Program-made: the position numbers and the translations under genes | Shown here: positions 1-6,110 of the stretch, piece by piece | How the letters are laid out: every line of letters begins with the position of its first letter | How positions within the stretch are numbered: position 1 is the stretch's first letter | Origin: JBOGJI01 sp050747865 | Lineage (GTDB): Bacteria > Acidobacteriota > Thermoanaerobaculia > Multivoradales > JAHEKO01 | DNA length: 6,110 nucleotides | Assembly: GCA_050747865.1 (NCBI GenBank) | Contig: JBOGJI010000276.1 | Span: 1-6,110 of the forward strand | Reading direction: 5' to 3' | Notes under the pieces: generated by a model | What the model saw: only the letters and a program-made list of their open reading frames with translations | Database searches by the model: none | Told to the model about the DNA's origin: nothing

Positions 1-26
1 ACCCTGGCCAACGCCTTGAGCGCGAG

Positions 27-44
27 CCGGTCTTTCGTGACCGG
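27..44 (-). terminator. Possible weak terminator hairpin after the SLH-domain stop codon
   Basis: Bases 27-32 (CCGGTC) and 39-44 (GACCGG) form a perfect 6-bp inverted repeat with a 6-nt loop. On the minus strand it begins 2 nt after the TAG stop at 47-49, which is where a transcription terminator would sit. No T-run follows on the minus strand (the next bases are CTCGCGCTC), so it is not a classical intrinsic terminator. It could be a Rho-assisted or mRNA-stabilising hairpin, or chance in GC-rich DNA. Confidence 0.3.
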
Positions 45-46
45 GG

Positions 47-929
47 CTATGGACCGTATAGCGAGAGGCTGAAGGTCTTGGCGAGGAAGGCGGCCATCTG
101 GTCGCGGCTCACCGGGTTGGCCGGGCAATAATTGCCGCCGCCGCAGCCGGCGGTGATGCCGCGCGCCACCAGGTCCTCGATCCAGTCGGCGAAGAGCGAC
201 GGGCAGGGCACGTCGCCGAACACTCCGGTGCACGCCGGAGGCGCGTAGCCCGGGCCCTCCAGGGCCTTGAGCAGGAACACCGGCATCTGGTCGCGGGTGT
301 TGGCCGCCCACGAGCTCGGTGGCGGAGGCGCCGTCGTTGCGCCAGGCCGGTGCCACGGTGACCAGCTCGGCGGGCTCGAAGACGCCGTTGCCGTCCGCGG
401 TGCCGGAGTCGGGGTCGACCTCGAGCTCCACGGCGGTGGCGACCACGGAGGCCGACACGCCTTCACCCTCGACGGCGAGGCTCGCCGTCGAGCTTTCGGC
501 GCTGTCCGCCTCCAGCGTCGCGGTCGCGGCGCCGACGTCTTCCGGCGTGAACGTGACGCTGACCTCACAGCTCGCTCCCGGCGCCAGGCTGGTGTCGCAG
601 TCGCCGGCGCCGGCGATGCTGACCGCGTCGGTGACGTCGAGATCGCCGGTGGCGGCCTCGTCCTCGTCGATGCCGGCCAGGGACAGGACGAAGATGCCGG
701 GCGGCACGAGGATGGTGTCGGCCCCGGGCAGCGCGTTCGCCTCCTGGATCGCGGCGCGCAGGCTGCAACCGGGATCCGGCGCGGTCTCGCACAGGCCGTC
801 CCCGGGTACGGCGTCGACCGCGTCGTCCATCCGGTCGACCGTGAGCTCCGCGGACAGACACGGCGTCGCGATCACGAGCAGCGGCCCGACCAGGCGACAG
901 AGGGTGCGGGTCGGAAGGCGCCCGGTCAT
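47..929 (-). pseudogene. Frameshifted secreted protein: signal peptide, CSLREA-like, partial choice-of-anchor-like piece, SLH-like C-terminus
   Basis: An ATG at 927-929 opens a frame with a convincing signal peptide (MTGRLPTRTLCRL, hydrophobic LVGPLLVIATP, cleavage near CLSA-E at residue 27). A CSLREA-like segment follows (CSLRAAIQEANALPGADTI, residues 55-73, then TGDLDVTDAVSIAGAG). Next is the C-terminal half of an ASH/choice-of-anchor-D-like domain (LAPGASCEVSVTFTP, residues 115-130, ending VEGEGV), then DGNGVFEPAELVTVAPAWRNDG (about 179-200). Near 302-306 the recognisable protein switches by one nucleotide into another frame. That frame encodes the tail of one SLH-like repeat (RDQMPVFLLKALEG) and a full second one (GVFGDVPC, ITAGCGGGNYCP, RDQMAAFLAKTF), ending LYGP at a TAG at 47-49. 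The first frame itself stays open to the left edge but reads arginine-rich nonsense after about residue 209. Intact relatives are expected to be much longer, with full beta-rich domains between these pieces. The start lies 20 nt after glyA with no clear ribosome binding site. It is either a decayed, deleted gene or an assembly collapse of a repetitive gene. The domain identities are firm for the SLH-like end and the CSLREA motif, and moderate for the middle. Confidence 0.72.
95..296 (-). repeat. Two SLH-like repeat units sharing a 13-bp direct repeat
   Basis: The plus-strand 13-mer CATCTGGTCGCGG occurs at 95-107 and again at 284-296, 189 nt (63 codons) apart. On the minus strand it encodes the SRDQMA/TRDQMP core of two successive SLH-like repeat ends. 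The 63-residue spacing is close to the length of one SLH repeat, so these are homologous protein modules, not a mobile element. Such repeats can promote recombination or mis-assembly, which bears on the broken state of this gene. Confidence 0.6.
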
Positions 930-949
930 CCGGGGGAGCGGTCCCGGCC

Positions 950-2221
<1,272 letters not shown>

Positions 2222-2232
2222 CGAGTCGGTGG

Positions 2233-2577
2233 CTACGTGGTTTCCTTCTCGCTCGTCGTCTTCTTGGCGGTGGTCTTCTTCTTGGTCGCGGTCTTCTTGG
2301 TCGCCGCCTTTTTCGCCGTGGTCTTCTTGCTGGCCGTCTTCTTGGCCGCCGTCTTTTTGGTCGCGGACTTTTTGGTCGCGGTCTTCTTGGCCGCGGCGGC
2401 CTGCCCGGCGGGGGCCGTCTCCTGCTCCGACGCCTTCTCCGCGGTCCCGGCCTTGGCCGGCCGCTTGGACCGTTGCGGACGCTCGCTGGCCTGGGCGAGC
2501 TTCTTCTGCAGGCGCTTCTTCAACCGCTTCCGGCGCCGCTGGCGCCGTCGGCGCAGCTCTCGATCCTTCTCCCGCAT
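2233..2577 (-). CDS. Small, highly basic protein with histone H1-like Lys/Ala/Thr-rich tail
   Basis: The 114-residue protein has three parts. Residues 1-30 are a strongly basic, probably helical segment (MREKDRELRRRRQRRRKRLK, then KRLQKKLAQA). Residues 31-62 are a Pro/Ala/Glu-containing linker. Residues 64-106 are about nine pentad-like KKTAT/KKTAA/KKTTA units, followed by a short acidic end (SEKETT). It has no signal peptide or membrane segment. Tails of this kind occur in eukaryotic histone H1 and in bacterial H1-like or nucleoid proteins such as chlamydial Hc1/Hc2, so nonspecific DNA or RNA binding is the reasonable inference. No folded domain is recognisable, so no specific function is claimed. 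I chose the ATG at 2575-2577 because GGAGGAG lies just upstream. A GTG at 2638-2640 would add 21 residues and overlap the upstream stop codon, but lacks such support. The strand is supported by the repeated protein pattern and the ribosome binding site. It lies 62 nt after the carboxyltransferase gene and 11 nt before glyA, so it is probably co-transcribed with both. Confidence 0.82.
   Translation of the reverse strand: MREKDRELRRRRQRRRKRLKKRLQKKLAQASERPQRSKRPAKAGTAEKASEQETAPAGQAAAAKKTATKKSATKKTAAKKTASKKTTAKKAATKKTATKKKTTAKKTTSEKETT
2260..2388 (-). repeat. Degenerate 15-bp tandem repeat encoding KK-x-x-x pentads
   Basis: The segment consists of imperfect 15-bp units, each encoding two lysines followed by three residues drawn from Thr, Ala and Ser. 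One unit near the end has an extra residue (KKKTTA). A 19-bp stretch, TTGGTCGCGGTCTTCTTGG on the plus strand, recurs exactly at 2282-2300 and 2372-2390, a 90-bp (six-unit) offset. This suggests growth by unit duplication. It should be length-variable between relatives. Confidence 0.75.
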
Positions 2578-2581
2578 GCCA

Positions 2582-2588
2582 CTCCTCC
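2582..2588 (-). promoter_or_regulatory. Strong Shine-Dalgarno (GGAGGAG) for the basic H1-like protein
   Basis: On the minus strand GGAGGAG is followed by TGGC and then the ATG at 2577, leaving 6 nt between the GGAGG core and the start codon. It is the clearest ribosome binding site in the window. It decides the start of the small basic protein at 2577 over the longer GTG-initiated frame at 2640. Confidence 0.75.
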
Positions 2589-2604
2589 GATCGAAGTCGT
2601 TACG

Positions 2605-2617
2605 GCCCTCCGAGGGC
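2605..2617. other. Short perfect inverted repeat in the carboxyltransferase / basic-protein spacer
   Basis: GCCCTC at 2605-2610 and GAGGGC at 2612-2617 are perfect inverted complements around a single base. They lie in the 62-nt gap between the carboxyltransferase stop (2640-2642) and the Shine-Dalgarno of the basic protein. As RNA it could form only a small hairpin with about 5 bp. As DNA it could be a protein-binding site. There is no T-run to suggest a terminator. It may be chance in GC-rich sequence. Confidence 0.25.
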
Positions 2618-2639
2618 GCGGCGAGTCTACAGGAACTCA

Positions 2640-4235
2640 CTATAGCGGCAGATTGTCGTGCTTCTTGCGCGGCAGGCTCTGGCGCTTGCCGTCGAGCTGG
2701 CGCAGGGCCCGGACCACGTGGCCGCGGGTCTGGCGCGGCGGGATGACGGCGTCGACGTAGCCGCGCTCAGCGGCCAGGTAGGGGTTGGCGAACTTCTCCC
2801 GGTATTCGGCGACCAGCCGGGCGCGCAGCTCGGCGGCGCCGTCGCCGGCCGCCGCCAGCTCGCGCCGGTAGAGGACGCTGACGGCACCCTCCGGTCCCAT
2901 CACCGCGATCTCGGCGGTGGGATAGGCGAGGTTGACGTCGGTGCGGATGTGCTTGGAGGCCATGACGCAGTAGGCGCCGCCGTAGGCCTTGCGGGTGATC
3001 ACCGTAATCTTCGGCACCGTGGCCTCGGCGAAGGCGTAGAGGAGCTTGGCTCCGTGCTTGATGATGCCGCCGTACTCCTGCTGGGTGCCGGGCAGGAAGC
3101 CGGGCACGTCCTCGAAGGTGACCAGCGGCAGGTTGAAGGCGTCGCAGAAGCGCACGAAGCGGGCGCCCTTCACCGAGGCGGCGATGTCGAGCACGCCGGC
3201 GAGATAGGCGGGCTGGTTGGCCACGATACCGACCGCCCGGCCGGCGAAGCGGGCGAAGCCGACGACCAGGTTGCGGGCGTAGTCGGCGTGCACCTCCAGG
3301 AACTCGCCGTCGTCGGCGACGCCGCGGATCAGCTCGTGGATGTCGTAGGGCCGGTTGGGATCGCGCGGGATCAGATCGTCGAGCGCCGGGGTCTGGCGAT
3401 CGGCGGGGTCGTCGGTTGCGACCGCCGGCGGATCCTCCAGGTTGTTGGAAGGCAGGTAGGAGAGGAGCCTGCGCACGGTGAGCAGGCAGGCGGCGTCGTT
3501 GGGGGCCGTGAAGTGGGCGACGCCGCTGGTGGCGGCGTGCGTCTGGGCGCCTCCCAGCTCCTCCTTGGTCACCTCCTCGTGGGTCACCGTCTTGATGACG
3601 TCGGGGCCGGTGACGAACATGTAGCTCGATTCCTCGACCATGAGGATGAAGTCGGTGATCGCCGGCGAATAGACGGCGCCGCCGGCGCACGGCCCCATGA
3701 TCGCGGAGATCTGCGGCACCACGCCCGAGGCCAGGGTGTTGCGCAGGAAGATGTCGGCGTAGCCGCCCAGCGACGCCACCCCCTCCTGGATGCGGGCGCC
3801 GCCGGAGTCGTTCAGGCCGATGATCGGGGCGCCGTTCTCCACCGCCAGGTCCATGACCTTGCAGATCTTGCGTGCGTTGGTCTCCGACAGCGAGCCGCCG
3901 AAAACGGTGAAGTCCTGGGCGAAGACGTAGACCAGCCGCCCGTCCAGGGTGCCGTAGCCGCAGATCACCCCGTCGCCCGGGATGCGCCGCTTCTCCATGC
4001 CGAAGTCGGTGCAGCGATGCATCACCAGGGCGTCGATCTCGACGAAGGAGCCGGGGTCGAGCAGCAGCTCGACGCGCTCGTGCGCGGTGAGCTTGCTGGC
4101 CTCGTGCTGGCGCTTGACCCGCTCCGCGCCGCCGCCGGCGCGCGCCGCCTGGTGCCGCGCTTCCAGCTCGGCGAGCGGATCGGGCGCGCCGGTGGGCTCG
4201 GAGGTGCGCCGGGGTGTGGGCTCGGGCTCGGCCAT
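2640..4235 (-). CDS. Acyl-CoA carboxylase carboxyltransferase (beta) subunit, PccB/MmdA family
   Basis: This subunit transfers CO2 from carboxybiotin to an acyl-CoA, most likely propionyl-CoA (giving methylmalonyl-CoA) and possibly acetyl-CoA. It normally forms a hexamer that partners a biotin carboxylase/carrier subunit. The 531-residue length (from ATG 4235) is typical and covers both crotonase-fold halves. The N-terminal half has GGARIQEGVASLGGY (145-159) and GPCAGGAVYSPAITD (181-195), which form an acyl-CoA/oxyanion region, and TGPDVIKTVTHEEV (209-222). The C-terminal half has DVPGFLPGTQQEYGG (376-390), the matching GIIKHGAKLLYAF (390-402) and RKAYGGAYCVMASKH (415-429), then YPTAEIAVMGPEGAV (438-452). 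The family specificity position within GGAYxVM is Cys423, where classical propionyl-CoA carboxylases have Asp. A TTG at 4250 would add five residues (MSRPD); the ATG at 4235 is preferred although neither has a good Shine-Dalgarno. No biotin carboxylase or BCCP gene is in the window, so the partner must be encoded elsewhere or just outside. Family assignment is very secure; the substrate is inferred. Confidence 0.95.
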   Translation of the reverse strand: MAEPEPTPRRTSEPTGAPDPLAELEARHQAARAGGGAERVKRQHEASKLTAHERVELLLDPGSFVEIDALVMHRCTDFGMEKRRIPGDGVICGYGTLDGRLVYVFAQDFTVFGGSLSETNARKICKVMDLAVENGAPIIGLNDSGGARIQEGVASLGGYADIFLRNTLASGVVPQISAIMGPCAGGAVYSPAITDFILMVEESSYMFVTGPDVIKTVTHEEVTKEELGGAQTHAATSGVAHFTAPNDAACLLTVRRLLSYLPSNNLEDPPAVATDDPADRQTPALDDLIPRDPNRPYDIHELIRGVADDGEFLEVHADYARNLVVGFARFAGRAVGIVANQPAYLAGVLDIAASVKGARFVRFCDAFNLPLVTFEDVPGFLPGTQQEYGGIIKHGAKLLYAFAEATVPKITVITRKAYGGAYCVMASKHIRTDVNLAYPTAEIAVMGPEGAVSVLYRRELAAAGDGAAELRARLVAEYREKFANPYLAAERGYVDAVIPPRQTRGHVVRALRQLDGKRQSLPRKKHDNLPL

Positions 4236-4264
4236 GTCCGGTCGCGACAAACTATCATCCCGAG
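4236..4264. promoter_or_regulatory. Compact divergent start region between the carboxyltransferase and TldD-like genes
   Basis: Only 29 bp separate the preferred minus-strand ATG (4235) from the plus-strand GTG (4265). The gap holds an 8-bp palindrome GTCGCGAC (4241-4248) and a small AT-rich patch, ACAAACTATCAT (4247-4258), which stands out in this GC-rich DNA. TATCAT at 4253-4258 matches a -10 hexamer at five of six positions and ends 6 nt before the GTG. Transcription would therefore start at about the first codon, giving a leaderless mRNA. The same patch read on the minus strand gives GATAGT (4251-4256), a weaker -10-like hexamer. No convincing -35 was found for either. The promoter call is inference from position and base composition. 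Confidence 0.35.
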
Positions 4265-5578
4265 GTGCAACTGCCGCGCTTCGACGTCGCCGCCGTGGCG
4301 CGCTGCCTCGCCCAGATCGCCGACCGGGAAGGGGATTTCGCCGACGCCTTCTTCGAGCGCCGCGAGGTGGTGGAGCTGGCCGACGGCGAGCCCGCTCCCG
4401 AGTGGCGGGTGCGGCGGGAGGAGGGGTTCTGCCTGCGCCTGATGAGGCAGCGGCGGAGCTGGCTCGCCTGCCGCGACCACATCGCCCGCGAGCCGTTCGC
4501 CGCCGCCCTGCGCCAGACCGCCCGCGCCGTGCCGCAGGCCCCGTATCCGGCGCCGGAGTTCGAGCCGGCGCGCGAGCGACCGTTCCACGCCGAGGAGGTG
4601 CAGCAGTTCCCCAGCCGGCTGGCCCGCGAGGTGCGCCGCCACCATGTGGCGTTTCCCCTGCAGTTGACGGTGCGCAGGCACCTGCGCCTGGTGCGTTGGA
4701 TGGACACGCGCCTGGCGCCGGAGGCGGAGAGCGAGCGCTTCTACAGTCTGACGGCGCAAACGCCCTGGGGTGCGGTGGGGGACCTCCTGGAGGCGCTCAC
4801 CGACCAGGCAACCATGGCGGCCTTCGCGAGCCGGCTGCTCGCTCGCTTCCACAGTCGCGGCGCCTCGCCGCCCGATCCCGGGCCCGCGGTGGTGATCCTC
4901 GCTCCGGCCGCCGCGGCGACGCTGGTCCACGAGGCGGTGGCCCACGCCCTGGAGACCGACACCCTGGCGCTGACCGGCCGCCCGGAGGCGGCCATCGGGC
5001 TGCAGCTCGGTCCGCCACAGCTCTCGGTGCTGGACGACCCGGGCGCGCTGCCCAAGGGCGTCCGGCGCCGGGTGGACGACGAGGGGATGCCGGTCCACCG
5101 CCGCTGGCTCCTGCGCCGGGGCAAGGTCGCCCAGCCGCTGGCCGATCGCGCGGCGGCCGAGACCTCGACCGCCCTGGAGGCAGGGTGCGGGCGGCGCGCC
5201 TCGCGTGGCCTCGTCCCGGTGCCGCGATCCACCCACCTCGAGATCCTTCCCGGCCCCGACGACCCGGCTGACCTCTTCCGCGAGGCTGAAGGCGGCCTGT
5301 ACGTCGAGGAGGTGGATCGCGGCCGGCTCGATCCCGCGACCGGCACGTTCCAGCTCGTCGCGCCGTACGGGCGACGGATCCGATCCGGTGCGCCGGCCGA
5401 CTGGGTCGGGCCGTTCAGCCTGCGCGCCGCGCTCTCCGACCTGGCGGAGCGGCTGGAGGGCGTCGGCTCCGAGTCCGTGTTCGCCGGCGCCGGCTGGTGC
5501 GCCAAAGGCGGGCATCGGCTGCCCGTCTGGGCCACCGCCTGCGCACTGCGGCTGGCCGGAGTGGGGGTCTCGAGTTGA
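4265..5578 (+). CDS. TldD/PmbA family metallopeptidase, TldD-like subunit
   Basis: TldD with its partner TldE/PmbA forms a cytoplasmic zinc peptidase that digests unfolded peptides. In E. coli it matures microcin B17 and helps degrade the antitoxin CcdA. The 437-residue protein follows the family plan. The N-terminal domain begins QLPRFDVAAVARCLAQIADR, with FADAFFERRE (about residues 25-34). The signature LVHEAVAHALETD (220-232) carries HExxxH at 222-227 and a downstream Glu230. DDEGMP (271-276) corresponds to the family DDEGTP-type motif, GGLYVEEVDRGRLDPATGTF (343-362) to the conserved C-terminal core, and GWCAKGGHRLPV (410-421) supplies Cys412, where E. coli TldD has its third zinc ligand. 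The usual signature is HExxGHxxEGD; here Gly is Ala and EGD is ETD, so it is a diverged but apparently complete catalytic subunit. I chose the GTG at 4265 because the protein then starts at the family N-terminus. A GTG at 4214 would extend into the divergent gene with no family match. The stop overlaps the start of the next TldD/PmbA-family gene. Its natural substrate here is unknown. Confidence 0.88.
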   Translation: MQLPRFDVAAVARCLAQIADREGDFADAFFERREVVELADGEPAPEWRVRREEGFCLRLMRQRRSWLACRDHIAREPFAAALRQTARAVPQAPYPAPEFEPARERPFHAEEVQQFPSRLAREVRRHHVAFPLQLTVRRHLRLVRWMDTRLAPEAESERFYSLTAQTPWGAVGDLLEALTDQATMAAFASRLLARFHSRGASPPDPGPAVVILAPAAAATLVHEAVAHALETDTLALTGRPEAAIGLQLGPPQLSVLDDPGALPKGVRRRVDDEGMPVHRRWLLRRGKVAQPLADRAAAETSTALEAGCGRRASRGLVPVPRSTHLEILPGPDDPADLFREAEGGLYVEEVDRGRLDPATGTFQLVAPYGRRIRSGAPADWVGPFSLRAALSDLAERLEGVGSESVFAGAGWCAKGGHRLPVWATACALRLAGVGVSS

Positions 5579-6110
5579 CAGGCTCTCAGGCGGCCGATCG
5601 GCTGCTGGAGGACCTGGAACGCGCAGGCCTGCCGCGGCGGGAGGCCTACGTCAAGCAGGGGCGCTCGCGGCGCGTCGAGGTGAGGCCGACCGGGGCCGTC
5701 ACGCAGCTCAACGAGGAGGACGGGTGGGCGGTGCGGGCCGGGACCGAGCGCGCCGCGTTTTTCCTGGCCGAGTCCGGGGAGCCACCGGAGCGCCCGCGCT
5801 GGCCCGATCCCGACGGGCGCTCTATCGAGCTTGCGGAGGCTCGGGAAGGGGGACCGTGGAAGCCGTCTCCGGACCTCGACGTCCCCTTGCTGGTCGAAGG
5901 GGAGGCCGTGGCGCTGCTCGAGGACATTGCTCTGGCCCTCGCCGACGAGCTGCCCGGGGCGCGGCTGGCGGAGGCGTTTCTCGAGGACGGCGCCAGCCGG
6001 GCGTGGCTGGCGAGCAACCGCGGGGTACGGCGCGAGCAGCGCTCGCGGACGGCGGCCCTGCGACTCTTCGCCCTCCTGCCGGCCTCGGGCGCCACGGCGG
6101 AGTGCTACCT
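5575..6110 (+). CDS. Probable TldE/PmbA-like partner subunit (N-terminal part, runs off the window)
   Basis: A TTG at 5575-5577 overlaps the TGA of the preceding gene (TTGA, 4-nt overlap) and opens a frame that runs uninterrupted to the window edge (178 complete codons). It begins MTGSQAADRLLEDLERAGLP and continues REAYVKQGRSRRVEVRPTGA and EEDGWAVRAGTERAAFFLAE. This is the layout of the TldD/PmbA N-terminal domain: an opening helix, a strand describing an AE-type substrate-facing segment, then a GxAVRAG-type strand. Later, LPGARLAEAFLEDGASRAWL (about 126-145) and SNRGVRREQRSRTAAL resemble the family's ASNxGVxxxYxxT region. The C-terminal half, where HExxxH would or would not occur, is outside the window, so catalytic versus non-catalytic (TldE-like) status cannot be seen. 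The tight overlap suggests translational coupling and 1:1 production with the TldD-like subunit. Family assignment rests on this partial similarity and on the neighbour. An alternative start slightly upstream in the same frame cannot be excluded. Confidence 0.72.
   Translation, partial: MTGSQAADRLLEDLERAGLPRREAYVKQGRSRRVEVRPTGAVTQLNEEDGWAVRAGTERAAFFLAESGEPPERPRWPDPDGRSIELAEAREGGPWKPSPDLDVPLLVEGEAVALLEDIALALADELPGARLAEAFLEDGASRAWLASNRGVRREQRSRTAALRLFALLPASGATAECY

Noticed and set aside
2236..2400. CRISPR-like or mobile-element repeat
   Set aside because: The repeats are 15-bp, imperfect, gapless and in frame, and they encode a lysine-rich tail. There are no spacers or flanking elements.
2578..2640. 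N-terminal 21-residue extension of the basic protein from a GTG start at 2640
   Set aside because: It would begin inside the upstream stop (TAGTG) and has no distinct Shine-Dalgarno, whereas the ATG at 2577 has GGAGGAG at suitable spacing. Translational coupling makes it possible but less likely.
2658..4442. A 594-codon plus-strand open frame
   Set aside because: It lies antisense to the carboxyltransferase gene, whose family motifs are unambiguous, and it continues past that gene's start. The product is low-complexity Gly/Val/Asp/His-rich with no recognisable domain, as expected from an antisense frame in GC-rich DNA.
4022..5515. A 497-codon minus-strand open frame across the TldD-like gene
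   Set aside because: It is antisense to a gene with clear TldD motifs, and its end overlaps the carboxyltransferase in another frame. The product is Arg/Gly/Pro-rich without motifs.
5646..6095. A 149-codon minus-strand frame
   Set aside because: It is antisense to the second TldD/PmbA-family gene and is Arg/Ser/Ala-rich with no recognisable domain.

Overview
The window is high-GC bacterial DNA, densely coding, with six genes or gene remnants. The most likely source is a Thermoanaerobaculia/Holophagae-like member of the Acidobacteriota. The best taxonomic clue is the short cysteine-bearing SLH-like C-terminus at the left end: RDQM.VFLLKALEG, then GVFGDVPC, ITAGCGGGNYCP and a terminal LYGP. 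I associate this module, together with CSLREA and choice-of-anchor-type domains, with secreted proteins of that group. The assignment is from memory of the families, not from a search.

Left and centre (1-4250), all on the minus strand, read right to left. The order is an acyl-CoA carboxylase carboxyltransferase subunit (PccB/MmdA family), a small very basic protein with a histone H1-like lysine/alanine/threonine tail, serine hydroxymethyltransferase (glyA), and a broken secreted-protein gene. The broken gene has an N-terminal signal peptide plus CSLREA and partial choice-of-anchor pieces in one frame, and the SLH-like C-terminus in another. Spacings are about 62, 11 and 20 nt, so all four could share one transcript. 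A small hairpin follows the last stop codon.

Right (4265-6110), plus strand. Two TldD/PmbA-family genes overlap by the 4-nt TTGA. The first keeps a zinc-protease HExxxH motif and the late cysteine; the second runs off the window and resembles the N-terminal part of a partner subunit. This fits the known TldD/TldE (PmbA) heterodimeric peptidase arrangement. The two transcription units diverge from an intergenic gap of only about 30 bp.

Metabolically, glyA (one-carbon units, serine/glycine) and the carboxyltransferase (probably propionyl- or acetyl-CoA carboxylation) are ordinary housekeeping genes. No biotin carboxylase or biotin carrier gene is visible here. I see no CRISPR array, tRNA, rRNA, insertion sequence or clear novel defence/biosynthetic system. 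The points most worth a second look are the collapsed and frameshifted secreted-protein gene, the H1-like protein between two metabolic genes, the unusual residue at the carboxyltransferase specificity position, and the compressed divergent start region.
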